Shown: positions 1 to 8,161 of the stretch, one piece after another
How positions within the stretch are numbered: the stretch's first letter is position 1
Layout: each line of letters begins with the position of its first letter
Source: Bryobacterales bacterium F-183
GTDB taxonomy: Bacteria > Acidobacteriota > Terriglobia > Bryobacterales > Bryobacteraceae
Length of the DNA: 64,000 nucleotides
Direction: 5' to 3'
Assembly: GCA_016865505.2 (NCBI GenBank)
Contig: AP025252.1
Coordinates: forward strand, 1,984,001-2,048,000
Notes under the pieces: model-generated
Told to the model about the DNA's origin: nothing
Database searches by the model: none
The model's input: the letters and a program-made list of their open reading frames with translations, nothing else
Program-made: the position numbers and the translations under genes

Positions 1-24
1 GTGGCGGTGTGCGTATTTGCGTAG
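1..24 (+). CDS. possible 3' end of an upstream gene (partial)
   Basis: The first 24 bases can be read as the end of an open frame (VAVCVFA then TAG). Short hydrophobic endings of this kind are common in sensor histidine kinases, and a NarL-type response regulator follows, so a cognate kinase is plausible. A second frame also runs from the left edge to a TGA at 56-58 that overlaps the regulator's ATG. Nothing decides between the two frames. Confidence 0.2.
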   Translation: MAVCVFA

Positions 25-54
25 ACGCGCCGGTACAGAGACCGCAGCCAGGCT

Positions 55-705
55 ATGAACGCGAGCAGCAACAAGAAGACCCAGGTTTTGCTAGCTGACG
101 ACCATTCGATCCTCCGCAAAGGTGTGCGGATGCTACTCGAGTCGCAGGTGGATTTGGAGGTTGTAGGAGAGGCGAAGAATGGTCGCGAGGCCATCGATGA
201 AGCGTTGCGGCTCAAGCCCGATGTGGTGGTGATGGACGTCTCGATGCCGGATCTGAATGGCATTGAGGGTACGCGGCAGATTTGCGCGCAACTGGCGCAG
301 ACGAAGGTGCTGGCGCTGAGTATGCATCGTGATTCGGTGTACGTGCGGGAGATCCTGCGTGCGGGGGCTCGGGGGTATCTGCTGAAAGAGTCCGATGACG
401 AGGATTTGCTGAAGGCGGTTCGTGCGGTGGCGCGTGGGGAAGCGTATTTGAGTCCTGCGATTAGCGATGCGGTGTTGACGGATTACCGGCGGCATGTGTC
501 GAATCCGGTGGATTTGCTGACGAGCCGGGAGCGCGAGATTCTGACGATGATCGCGGATGGGAAGACGAATAAAGACATCGCGAATGCGTTGAATTTGAGT
601 GTGTACACGGTGGAGTCGCACCGGGGCAGCGTGATGGATAAGTTGAATTTGCATAATACGGGCGATATTGTGCGGTTCGCGCTGCGGAATGGGTTGATCA
701 GCTAG
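55..705 (+). CDS. NarL/FixJ-family two-component response regulator
   Basis: A 216-residue cytoplasmic DNA-binding response regulator. The N-terminal receiver domain (about 9-125) has the acidic pair D15/D16, the phospho-acceptor D61 in VVVMDVSMPD, and the conserved lysine K111 in YLLKES. The C-terminal LuxR-type helix-turn-helix (about 150-212) has the classic LTSREREIL and GKTNKDIANALNLS motifs. Phosphorylation at D61 would be expected to drive dimerisation and promoter binding. The partner kinase is presumably just left of the window. The methyltransferase gene follows after 3 nt, so the two are probably co-transcribed. The regulon cannot be read from the sequence. Confidence 0.93.
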   Translation: MNASSNKKTQVLLADDHSILRKGVRMLLESQVDLEVVGEAKNGREAIDEALRLKPDVVVMDVSMPDLNGIEGTRQICAQLAQTKVLALSMHRDSVYVREILRAGARGYLLKESDDEDLLKAVRAVARGEAYLSPAISDAVLTDYRRHVSNPVDLLTSREREILTMIADGKTNKDIANALNLSVYTVESHRGSVMDKLNLHNTGDIVRFALRNGLIS

Positions 706-708
706 CGA

Positions 709-1446
709 ATGAAGATCAACGACCTGCGAGCGCAGTGGGAACGGTTTGCGCAGACCGACCCGATGTGGGCCATCCTTACGGTGCCGGGGACACGCAATAA
801 TGCTTGGGATCCGCAGGCTTTTTTTGAGACTGGGAAGCATCAGATTACGGCGTTGCTGCAGTGGGTGGAACGGGAAAGTCCTATACGGCATGCGGATCGG
901 GCTTTGGATTTTGGGTGCGGGATGGGGCGGTTAACGCAGGCTTTGGCGGCGAACTTTACGCAGGTGGTTGGGGTCGATATCTCCGAACACATGGTGCAGT
1001 TGGCGCGCGAGCATAACCGGCATGGGGCGGAGCGCTGCCAGTATGTCGCGAATCACGAGCCGAATCTGCGGATTTTTGGGGATGCCGAGTTCGACTTTGT
1101 CCACAGCAACATCACGCTGCAGCATATTGATCCTTCGATTTCGCGCGGGTATCTGGCGGAGTTTTGCCGTGTGCTGAAGCCTGGGGGTACGCTGTGTTTT
1201 CAGATCCCCGATACGTATTTGCCGAATCGCAATCCGGTACGGCGGTGGGCGCGGCGGCTGGGGTTGCCGGTGTTTGTGGCGTTGCATAAGTTGGCCAAGA
1301 AGCCGGTGATGGAGATGCATGGCATTCCGGAGGCTGAGGTGCGGTCGATTTTGCGGGCGAATGGCGTGGATGTGGTGGCGACGCGTGAGGACGGGGCGGC
1401 TGGTCCACTGTGGCGTAGCGTCGAGTATATTGCCGTAAAGCGCTAA
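709..1446 (+). CDS. class I SAM-dependent methyltransferase
   Basis: A 245-residue Rossmann-fold methyltransferase. SAM-binding motif I is ALDFGCGMGRLTQALA (around residue 65), followed by the acidic loop VVGVDISEHMVQLAR and a motif IV-like FDFVHSNITLQHI. The arrangement matches the Methyltransf_11/25 group, which acts on small molecules, lipids or sugars, so the substrate cannot be assigned. There is no signal peptide or membrane segment. It starts 3 nt after the response regulator stop. Its own TAA lies inside a TAAAAT hexamer that may be the -10 box of the next gene. Confidence 0.88.
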   Translation: MKINDLRAQWERFAQTDPMWAILTVPGTRNNAWDPQAFFETGKHQITALLQWVERESPIRHADRALDFGCGMGRLTQALAANFTQVVGVDISEHMVQLAREHNRHGAERCQYVANHEPNLRIFGDAEFDFVHSNITLQHIDPSISRGYLAEFCRVLKPGGTLCFQIPDTYLPNRNPVRRWARRLGLPVFVALHKLAKKPVMEMHGIPEAEVRSILRANGVDVVATREDGAAGPLWRSVEYIAVKR

Positions 1447-1449
1447 AAT
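1444..1449 (+). promoter_or_regulatory. candidate -10 box for a leaderless beta-lactamase-like transcript
   Basis: TAAAAT sits 8 nt before the ATG at 1458 and overlaps the upstream stop codon. No Shine-Dalgarno sequence lies between. Transcription starting about 7-8 nt after the hexamer would begin at or next to the start codon. No convincing -35 was found. Confidence 0.35.
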
Positions 1450-1457
1450 CCGCTCTT

Positions 1458-2429
1458 ATGCGGGTTTGTTTTCTGTTGTTGTGCACGGTTGGTCTGAGTT
1501 TTGGACAGACGACGTTTGTCGAGCGTGAGCTGGAACGGGTGTCCAAGGTTTCGGGCGGTGTGGTGGGCGCGACTGCTGTCCACATCGAGACCGGCAGGCG
1601 CATTTCCATTCGAGGTACAGAAGGGTTTCCCATGGCGAGCACTGTGAAGGTGCCGCTTGCGGTGCATTTGCTGGCTCGCGTGGATGCGGGGCAGGAGCGG
1701 CTGGATCGCATGATCGAACTGCAGCCGGCGGATTTGCATCCGGGGTCGGGGACGTTGACGGCGCTGTTTAACAAGCCTGGAGTGGCGCTGTCGGTACGCA
1801 ATTTGTTGGAGCTGATGCTGCTGATTAGCGATAACTCGGCGACGGACATCCTGCTGCGGGAGGTTGGTGGCGGGAACGCGGTGGTGGATCGGATGAAGTC
1901 CCTGGGGATTGATGGAATCCAGGTGTCGCGGCCTACGCTGGCACTGATTGCGGACGCGGTGGGCGTCACTTTGGATAACGCGCAGCCGTACACCATTGAT
2001 GCGTATGCGGCGAAGTCGAAGGCGGTGACGGCGGAGCAGAGGGCGGCGGCGCGGCGGACGTTTGAGGCGGATCCTCGCGATACATCCACACCGGATGGGA
2101 TGACGGCGCTGTTGGTGAAGCTATACAAGGGTCAGTTGCTGAAGCCGGAGAGTACGGCACTGCTGTTGGACATCATGGACCGGTGCCGTACGGGCGATTT
2201 GCGGCTGAAGGGGATGCTGCCTGCGGGTACGAAGGTGGCGCATAAGACCGGGACGATTCTGGGTACGGCGAACGATGTCGGGATCATCACCTTGCCGGAG
2301 GATCGCGGGCATGTGGCGATCTCGGTGTTTGTGAAGAATTCGACCTTGGAAGAGGCCGAGAAGGATCGCGGGATTGCAGAGGTGGCGCGGACGGCCTATA
2401 GCTACTTCCTGTTCGGCGGCATGCAGTAA
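1458..2429 (+). CDS. secreted class A beta-lactamase-like serine hydrolase
   Basis: 323 residues with a short signal peptide (about 1-16, MRVCFLLLCTVGLSFG). The class A landmarks are S61-T-V-K64 (nucleophile and lysine), S124-D-N126, R207-D-T-S-T-P212 and K263-T-G265. The stretch from the SDN motif to the RDTSTP motif is much longer than in TEM-type enzymes (about 80 residues), and no ExxLN motif is visible there, so the deacylating Glu166 cannot be placed. It may be a beta-lactamase with a remodelled omega loop, or a penicillin-recognising hydrolase with slow turnover. It is flanked by a methyltransferase and a DUF1080 gene. There is no AmpR-type regulator, so inducible resistance is not indicated. 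Confidence 0.85.
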   Translation: MRVCFLLLCTVGLSFGQTTFVERELERVSKVSGGVVGATAVHIETGRRISIRGTEGFPMASTVKVPLAVHLLARVDAGQERLDRMIELQPADLHPGSGTLTALFNKPGVALSVRNLLELMLLISDNSATDILLREVGGGNAVVDRMKSLGIDGIQVSRPTLALIADAVGVTLDNAQPYTIDAYAAKSKAVTAEQRAAARRTFEADPRDTSTPDGMTALLVKLYKGQLLKPESTALLLDIMDRCRTGDLRLKGMLPAGTKVAHKTGTILGTANDVGIITLPEDRGHVAISVFVKNSTLEEAEKDRGIAEVARTAYSYFLFGGMQ

Positions 2430-2443
2430 GCTAGAAGCGAATC

Positions 2444-3250
2444 ATGATGCTGGTTACGACAGTTGCACTGATGCTGGTGGCCGCCGATGCGCCGAATACG
2501 TTGACGCCGCAGGAAAAGAAGGCCGGATGGATTCTGTTGTTCGACGGAAAGTCGCTGAGCGCGTTTAACGATCCGAAGAAGAAGACGCCTCCGGGGGATG
2601 GTTGGGAAGTGGTGGACGGCACGATTCATGCGCGTCCGCATCCGAACTTGCGCGAAGACCTGATCAGCAACGAAAAGTTCAAGGATTTTGAACTGGTGTG
2701 GGAGTGGAAGCTGGATAAGGGTTCGAATTCCGGCGTGAAGTATCGCATTCAGGACAAGTTCTTTTTGGACAAAGCCAAGACCAAGAAGGGCATTCCGTTT
2801 GAGCAGGTGGTTGGGTACGAGTTGGCAAACAAGCTGTCGTCGAGGGAGAACCCGAGTCCGCAGGGCGGGGAAGAGTATGTGATTGGGTTCGAGTACCAGA
2901 TGATCGACGATACGCATAAGGACGCGTTGCGCGGTCCGCTGTATCAGACCGGTGGGATTTACAGCATGATCCCGGCGGAGAAGCCGCAGATTAAGCCTGT
3001 GGGCGAGTGGAATGTGTCGCGCGTGGTGCTGAAGGGCGATCACGTCGAGCACTATCTGAACGGGCAAAAGGTTGTGGATGCGATGCTGACGTCGGACGTG
3101 ATCAAGGCCGCGGCTGCGAAGCGCTGGCATAAAGATGTGCCGTGGCTCGAAAAGCAGTTGGCGGATCAGCCGAAGAAGGAATGTCCCGTGGGGCTGCAAC
3201 ACCACGAGGATTCGGTGTGGTTCCGGAATATCAAGATCCGCCGCCTGTAA
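2444..3250 (+). CDS. secreted DUF1080 protein (3-keto-disaccharide hydrolase-like)
   Basis: 268 residues with a short signal peptide (MMLVTTVALMLVAADA). Hallmarks of the DUF1080 jelly-roll family are GWILLFDGKSLSAF near the N-terminus, LVWEWKLDKGSNSGVKYRI in the middle, and a C-terminal VWFRNIKIRRL. The family is expanded in Acidobacteria and Planctomycetes, and some members cleave 3-keto-glycosides outside the cytoplasm. It lies 14 nt after the beta-lactamase-like gene. A second DUF1080 protein is at 28961-29608. The substrate is unknown. Confidence 0.87.
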   Translation: MMLVTTVALMLVAADAPNTLTPQEKKAGWILLFDGKSLSAFNDPKKKTPPGDGWEVVDGTIHARPHPNLREDLISNEKFKDFELVWEWKLDKGSNSGVKYRIQDKFFLDKAKTKKGIPFEQVVGYELANKLSSRENPSPQGGEEYVIGFEYQMIDDTHKDALRGPLYQTGGIYSMIPAEKPQIKPVGEWNVSRVVLKGDHVEHYLNGQKVVDAMLTSDVIKAAAAKRWHKDVPWLEKQLADQPKKECPVGLQHHEDSVWFRNIKIRRL

Positions 3251-3282
3251 AGGGCGGGTCTGGTATCCTGAAGTTTCCTCCC

Positions 3283-4707
3283 TTGAAAGTCGGATTTGTA
3301 AGCCTCGGTTGTCCTAAAAACCTCGTCGATACGGAAGTGATGATGGGCCAGCTTGCTGCAAGCGGCCACGAACTTACCGCGTCTCCTGACGAGGCGGACG
3401 TTATTGTTGTCAATACGTGCAGCTTTATTGATCCTGCCAAGCAGGAGTCGATCGACACCATTATCGAAATGGGCCGGTTTAAAGAGACCGGCAAGGCGCA
3501 AAAGCTGATTGTCGCTGGTTGCATGGTGGAGCGGTACCGCGATCAGATTCAGGATCAGTTGCCGGAAGTGGATGCGCTGATCGGCACCAATGAGCTGGAT
3601 CGGATTGTCGGCATCGTCAACAATGCCAAGGCTCCGGAAGTAGCGCCGGACCCGTATCTCTACCACGACATGACGCCGCGCGTGTTTACGACGCCGCGGC
3701 ATTTTGCGTACATCAAGATTTCCGAAGGCTGCGACCATCCGTGTACGTTCTGCGTGATTCCGCAGTATCGCGGGAAGATGCGGAGCCGGCGGTATGAATC
3801 GGTGATGGCCGAGGCGGAGCGGATGTTCCGGGATCAGGGGGTTCGTGAGATCAACCTGATTGGCCAGGATACAACGGCGTACGGCGAGGATTTGGGGTTG
3901 CGCGACGGGCTTGCCACGTTGATGGCAGGGCTGGCGAATATTGAGACCGAGGTCCCGAAGTGGGTGCGGTTCCTGTACTGTTATCCGAATCGCATCACGC
4001 CGAAGTTGCTGGAAACGATTGCTGAGCATCGCGACCTGGTGAAGTACATCGACATGCCGCTGCAGCATGCTTCGGGGAATGTCCTGAAGCGGATGAAGCG
4101 CGGGTCCAATGGCGATTTCTTCCTGAAGATTCTGGAAAAGATCCGCAAGACGATTCCTGGCGTCACGATTCGCACCAGCATGATTGTCGGGTTTCCGGGT
4201 GAGACCGAGCGGGATTTTGAAGAGCTCTGCCAGTTCACCGAGGCCGCACAGTTTGACCGTTTGGGCGTGTTTTCGTACTCGGATGAAGATACGAGCGCGA
4301 GCTATGCGCTGGACGGCAAGGTGGACGCGAAGTCGATTTATAACCGCAAGCGGCGGCTGATGTCGATTCAGCGGAAGATCTCGAAGAAGCGCAATAAGCT
4401 GCTGGTGGGCCGCGAGATGCCGGTGTTGATTGAAGGTCCTTCGCCGGATACGGAGTTGTTGTGGCAAGGGCGTTTGCAGTCACAGGCGCCGGAGATCGAC
4501 GGTGTGGTGTACATCAACGATTTTGGTCCGGCGGCGCCGAAAACCGGGGAAATTCGCAAGGTACGGATCACTGAGGCGCACGATTACGATCTTGTCGGTG
4601 AGCTTGTGGATGGCAATGAGCCGGGGTACAAGCCGGTGGCGTCGACGGGCGGATTGATTCAGATTCTGCCGCTGCATCGTGAGGCTACGGCGCCGCTGAG
4701 CCGGTAG
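3283..4707 (+). CDS. rimO: ribosomal protein S12 methylthiotransferase RimO
   Basis: A radical SAM methylthiotransferase that modifies the conserved Asp of ribosomal protein S12. The N-terminal UPF0004 domain carries its three cluster cysteines C10 (VSLGCPKN), C46 (NTCSFID) and C80 (AGCMVERY). The radical SAM cluster is C150xxxC154xxC157 (GCDHPCTFC), and a TRAM-like region ends the protein. VSLGCPKNLVDTE is RimO-like rather than MiaB-like. The open frame extends to 3142, over the preceding gene. The family start fits a TTG at 3283 (474 residues). A CTG at 3268 has a better-placed GGGCGGG upstream and is the alternative. Confidence 0.94.
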   Translation: MKVGFVSLGCPKNLVDTEVMMGQLAASGHELTASPDEADVIVVNTCSFIDPAKQESIDTIIEMGRFKETGKAQKLIVAGCMVERYRDQIQDQLPEVDALIGTNELDRIVGIVNNAKAPEVAPDPYLYHDMTPRVFTTPRHFAYIKISEGCDHPCTFCVIPQYRGKMRSRRYESVMAEAERMFRDQGVREINLIGQDTTAYGEDLGLRDGLATLMAGLANIETEVPKWVRFLYCYPNRITPKLLETIAEHRDLVKYIDMPLQHASGNVLKRMKRGSNGDFFLKILEKIRKTIPGVTIRTSMIVGFPGETERDFEELCQFTEAAQFDRLGVFSYSDEDTSASYALDGKVDAKSIYNRKRRLMSIQRKISKKRNKLLVGREMPVLIEGPSPDTELLWQGRLQSQAPEIDGVVYINDFGPAAPKTGEIRKVRITEAHDYDLVGELVDGNEPGYKPVASTGGLIQILPLHREATAPLSR

Positions 4708-4728
4708 CTTTTTGCTAGTTGTGTGGAT

Positions 4729-4908
4729 ATGAACTGCCCGATTTGCAAGAAGAAAGTAGAGCTCACCGATCCGTTCATGCCGTTTTGCAGCCAGCGTTGC
4801 AAGACGATCGACCTGGGCAACTGGGCCAGCGGCAAGTACGTAATTTCGTCGCCACTGACGCCGGAAGACATTCTGGAAACCGCTGTCGATACGGCCGAAG
4901 AAGCATGA
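4729..4908 (+). CDS. yacG: DNA gyrase inhibitor YacG-like zinc protein
   Basis: A 59-residue zinc-ribbon protein with C3-P-I-C6 and C20-S-Q-R-C24, followed by the family signature [15 protein letters not shown]. YacG binds the GyrB C-terminus and inhibits DNA binding by gyrase in the characterised homologue. An in-frame GTG at 4723 is an alternative start, but the ATG at 4729 places the first CxxC as in the family. Its stop overlaps the start of pgpA (ATGA at 4905-4908), which implies translational coupling. Confidence 0.88.
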   Translation: MNCPICKKKVELTDPFMPFCSQRCKTIDLGNWASGKYVISSPLTPEDILETAVDTAEEA

Positions 4909-5384
4909 GCAAGGCGGGCGTGGCGGAACTGATCGCCACCTGGTTCGGCTGCGGGTACGCACCGTTTGGTCCGGGTACGTTTGGGTCATTGGGCGCTTTG
5001 ATTCCTGCCTTTATCGCCTGCACGTACTTTGGCGCTTCGCCCAGCTTGTTTGCGATTTTGGGCTTGTTGGTGCTGTTTCCGGGCATCTGGGCGTCGTCGG
5101 TCACGGCTGTAGCGCGGAACCTGAAAGATCCTCAGATTGTGGTGGTGGATGAGGTTTCCGGGCAGTGGGTGACGATGGCCGGGATGCTGGGCGTCGCGGT
5201 GGTGACCTGGAAAGCCTGGCTGGCTGCGTTTGTGCTGTTCCGCCTGTTCGACATCGTGAAGCCGTGGCCGGTACGCCAGTTTGAGGCGCTGCCCGGTGGG
5301 GCGGGCATCATGGCCGATGATGTGATGGCCGGCGTGTACGGTGCCTTGGTCCTGTATGGGCTGGGGTGGTTCAATCTTATATAG
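4905..5384 (+). CDS. pgpA: phosphatidylglycerophosphatase A
   Basis: A 159-residue integral membrane phosphatase that converts phosphatidylglycerophosphate to phosphatidylglycerol. Family motifs are [19 protein letters not shown] near the N-terminus, [21 protein letters not shown] and [10 protein letters not shown]. Three to four hydrophobic segments are visible. The frame is open further upstream over yacG, but the ATG at 4905 begins the conserved part and overlaps the yacG stop. Confidence 0.92.
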   Translation: MSKAGVAELIATWFGCGYAPFGPGTFGSLGALIPAFIACTYFGASPSLFAILGLLVLFPGIWASSVTAVARNLKDPQIVVVDEVSGQWVTMAGMLGVAVVTWKAWLAAFVLFRLFDIVKPWPVRQFEALPGGAGIMADDVMAGVYGALVLYGLGWFNLI

Positions 5385-5403
5385 GGATTCGTTTTCAATT
5401 CAT

Positions 5404-6426
5404 ATGGCTGCTTCCCGTCCTTTGATTCACGCAGTGCAACCGCCGGCTTGTATTCCCGGTGGCGAATTCCATGTCCGAGGTTCGCATCTGACGGCCCGTT
5501 CGGAACGGCCTGAGGTGTTGATCGGGGATCATCCAGCGCATTTGGTGGTGGGGTCGGAATCGTATCTGGTAGCGCGGGTGCCGGAGGGTGCGACGGTGGG
5601 CGAACTGGTGGTGGACAACCGCCTGGGCTCATCGAGCGAGCCGTATTTCTGTGGTGTCGGGGTACAGATCGCGGAAGGCATTCACCCGGTGGCGAATCCG
5701 GCGGTGGATCAGCGCGGGTACATTTATTCGACGTTGAGCGGATCGCGCGGGCAGAAGACGCCGGTTGCGGTGTACGCGATCGATTTGAATTACGCTGTGA
5801 AGCCGCATGTCACGGATCTGATGAACGCCACGGGCCTCGCTGTGGACCAGGACGGGCTGCTGTACGTGTCCAGCCGGTATGACGGTGTGGTGTACCAAGT
5901 GACGCCCAACGGCAGCATGAACACGTTTGTGGAAGGCATGGGCGTGGCGACGGGCATCTGCTTTGACGGTGCGGGCAATCTGTATGTCGGCGATCGTTCG
6001 GGCACGATCTTCAAGGTGTCGCCGGACCGGCAGATCTTTGTGTTCGCGACGATGGAGCAGTCGATTGCTGCCTATCATCTGGCGTTTGGTCCGGATGGGT
6101 ACCTGTATGTGACGGGGCCAACGACGTCGAGCTTTGACTGCGTGCATCGGATTTCGCCGTCGGGCGAGGTGGAGATTTACTATCGCGGGTTGGGGCGTCC
6201 GCAGGGACTGGCGTTTGATAGTGACGGCAATCTGTATGTCGCGGCATCGTTTGGCGGTAGCCGGGGGATTGTGCGGATCGATGAAGGTCGCAAGGCGGAG
6301 TTGTTTGTGTCGGGTCCGAACATTGTGGGGCTGGCGTTTTCGCCGTCGCGGTCGATGATTGTGGCGACGAATAACGCGCTGTACCGTCTGGATGTCCAGT
6401 TGGGTCCGCTGGAGTTGCTGGGCTAG
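5404..6426 (+). CDS. IPT/TIG plus NHL/SMP-30-like beta-propeller protein
   Basis: 340 residues from the ATG at 5404. The first 80 or so resemble an IPT/TIG Ig-like fold (IHAVQPPACIPGGEFHVRG, then VLIGDHPAHLVV). The remainder has repeated blades with D-G-x-L/N-L-Y-V-x(S/G/A) motifs (DQDGLLYVSSRY, DGAGNLYVGDRS, GPDGYLYVTGP, DSDGNLYVAAS), as in NHL or SMP-30/gluconolactonase propellers. No signal peptide is visible, so it may act in the cytoplasm or leave by another route. Function is unknown. It ends at a bidirectional terminator shared with the convergent radical SAM gene. Confidence 0.75.
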   Translation: MAASRPLIHAVQPPACIPGGEFHVRGSHLTARSERPEVLIGDHPAHLVVGSESYLVARVPEGATVGELVVDNRLGSSSEPYFCGVGVQIAEGIHPVANPAVDQRGYIYSTLSGSRGQKTPVAVYAIDLNYAVKPHVTDLMNATGLAVDQDGLLYVSSRYDGVVYQVTPNGSMNTFVEGMGVATGICFDGAGNLYVGDRSGTIFKVSPDRQIFVFATMEQSIAAYHLAFGPDGYLYVTGPTTSSFDCVHRISPSGEVEIYYRGLGRPQGLAFDSDGNLYVAASFGGSRGIVRIDEGRKAELFVSGPNIVGLAFSPSRSMIVATNNALYRLDVQLGPLELLG

Positions 6427-6448
6427 ATCGTAGAGTTCTAGGAATAAG

Positions 6449-6496
6449 AAAGCCGTGCCCGTCGCTCGATTGCGATTGGCACGGCTTTTGTTTTTT
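6449..6496. terminator. bidirectional rho-independent terminator
   Basis: An 11-bp perfect stem (AAAGCCGTGCC at 6449-6459 with GGCACGGCTTT at 6478-6488) is followed by TTTTGTTTTTTG. The A-rich left flank gives a short U-run on the opposite strand, so it can serve both convergent genes. Confidence 0.85.
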
Positions 6497-6509
6497 GTAT
6501 TTGGCTGCT

Positions 6510-8138
6510 TTATGCGCCTTCTATGCGGACCAGTTCCGGTAGCTGGGCTGCCGGCTTGGTACGTTCGGGTGCGACCAGTTCCGGCATGGGCTTGGCTTGG
6601 AACAGGCGCCGGGTGTGCTTGGCGATGATCCGGGCCCACTTGTTGGCGCGGTTGCGACGCGCGCTGTCGGTGGCGATGCCGGTGCTGGCATACATCTGAC
6701 GGTACAGCTTCGAGATCAGGATGAACGCCAGGCGAGCACGCAGGTTCGGGGTGCAGGCCGAGCGCTTCCAGATGTTCTTGAAGTTGTAGAAACGGTCCCA
6801 AACGCCTTGGGTGCGGGCGCGCATGTCGTCCGACGTCATGGTCGGGTGGGGCATGAACATCTTGGGGCGTTTGTCGGCGGGGATCAGCCAGTAACGGGTG
6901 ATCGGGATGCCTTCCACTTCCGGGACGTTGCCGTTGAAGGATTTCTCCCAACGTTCGAAGTCCACAGTGCCGCAGAAGGGCGTGAGCATCACGAACTGGG
7001 CAAACGTGAGATTGGCTTTTTCCGCGAGGTCGCAGGTGGCGTCGAAGGTGCCTTCGCGGTCGGTCGGTAAACCGAAGATGAAGGAGCCCAGGATGTGCAG
7101 GCCGTGCTTACGGAAGGTCTGCAGACGCTCGATCAAGGCATCGCCTGCGCAGTTGAAGTCCTTGTAGACGGCTTTTAAGCCTTCTGGAGTGACTGCTTCA
7201 ATACCGACCAGGGCGCCGAGGATGTGGGCCTTCTTCATCGCGTCCAGGAAGGCCGGATCTTCGGCCGATTCCATGGTGATTTGGGTGAAGAAGACGAGGT
7301 CCTTGGGGAGTTCGGCGAGGCGTTCCATCAGCATGAAGCGCTCGGCGCGGATGCTCTTCAACTGATCGATGCGGGCCTGGTTGCCTTGGCGTTCGGCCAG
7401 GCGGATGTCGTTGAGCGACACCGGGTAAAAGTTGTCGTCGGCGAGGGCGATGAAGCGGAAGCCCATGCGGCGGAGTTCGACGATTTCGTGGATGACGTCG
7501 TCGTAGGGCCGCTGGCGGGGCTTTTGGCCGTCGGTACGCCAGACCGAGCAGAAAGAACAGTGTTTGGAACAGCCGCGAACGGTTTGGACGGACGCCCACA
7601 TGTAGCTGTCTTTGGGCATCAGGTCCCAGCGCGCGGGCTGGAATTTTTCGGGGTCGACGCGACCGCCGGTGTAGATACGCTCGGGGTTGCCGGCGCGGAT
7701 GGCGTTGAGAGCCTGGCCCCAGGCGAGGTCGCCGTCGCCTTTTACAACGACGTGTGCGCCGCCGCGTTCGAAGGCTTCTTCGGGGTACAGGGTGGGGTGA
7801 ACGCCGCCGTAGACGACCGTGGCGCCGCGCTCACGCGCGATCCTGCCGACGGTGTAGCCGCGCAATGCGTTGCCCGTGTGCATGCCGATGCCAACGATAT
7901 CGCCGGGCGCGATCGTTTCGGGGTCCAGTTGTTCGAGGGTTTCATCGACGATCACGGGATCGCCGAAGCTCGCGGGTGTAGCGGCAGCGATGACGTACAG
8001 CCAACGAGGAGTGATTACCGCGGTTCCGAATGCGGTGTCACTGGGGTTGATGATGTGAACGCGAAGGGTCGAGATAGCAGCCTCCTGCTGATGTTCCGGT
8101 TCATTCGGCACATTTAGGCCATTTAACCCGGACCCCAC
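6510..8138 (-). CDS. B12-binding domain radical SAM protein
   Basis: 542 residues. The N-terminal half (about 25-165) resembles a cobalamin-binding domain (GDIVGIGMHTGN, ATVVYGGVHPTLYPEEA). The radical SAM cluster motif is C190-S-K-H-C194-S-F-C197, followed by FIALADDNFYP and GSFIFGLPTD. Such enzymes methylate or rearrange unactivated carbons in lipids, hopanoids or natural products. No substrate can be named. The open frame begins with a GTG at 8138, and the conserved part starts near residue 25, so the true start may be downstream. The GTG lies in the arm of an inverted repeat (8131-8161). There is no biosynthetic partner nearby. Confidence 0.82.
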   Translation of the reverse strand: MGSGLNGLNVPNEPEHQQEAAISTLRVHIINPSDTAFGTAVITPRWLYVIAAATPASFGDPVIVDETLEQLDPETIAPGDIVGIGMHTGNALRGYTVGRIARERGATVVYGGVHPTLYPEEAFERGGAHVVVKGDGDLAWGQALNAIRAGNPERIYTGGRVDPEKFQPARWDLMPKDSYMWASVQTVRGCSKHCSFCSVWRTDGQKPRQRPYDDVIHEIVELRRMGFRFIALADDNFYPVSLNDIRLAERQGNQARIDQLKSIRAERFMLMERLAELPKDLVFFTQITMESAEDPAFLDAMKKAHILGALVGIEAVTPEGLKAVYKDFNCAGDALIERLQTFRKHGLHILGSFIFGLPTDREGTFDATCDLAEKANLTFAQFVMLTPFCGTVDFERWEKSFNGNVPEVEGIPITRYWLIPADKRPKMFMPHPTMTSDDMRARTQGVWDRFYNFKNIWKRSACTPNLRARLAFILISKLYRQMYASTGIATDSARRNRANKWARIIAKHTRRLFQAKPMPELVAPERTKPAAQLPELVRIEGA

Positions 8139-8161
8139 ATGCTATCACAACTGTGGGGGTC
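8131..8161. repeat. inverted repeat between transglutaminase and radical SAM genes
   Basis: GACCCCACA (8131-8139) pairs with TGTGGGGGTC (8152-8161), with one extra G. On the minus strand the hairpin begins at the transglutaminase stop and includes the GTG proposed as the radical SAM start. There is no U-run, so it could be a weak processing or attenuation structure rather than a terminator. Confidence 0.45.

Noticed and set aside
3166-4467. 433-codon minus-strand frame over rimO
   Set aside because: Overlaps a certain gene throughout and shows only Arg/His/Leu-rich antisense composition.
5629-6951. 440-codon minus-strand frame spanning the propeller gene and the terminator
   Set aside because: Runs through a strong terminator and a convergent gene end, with no domain.
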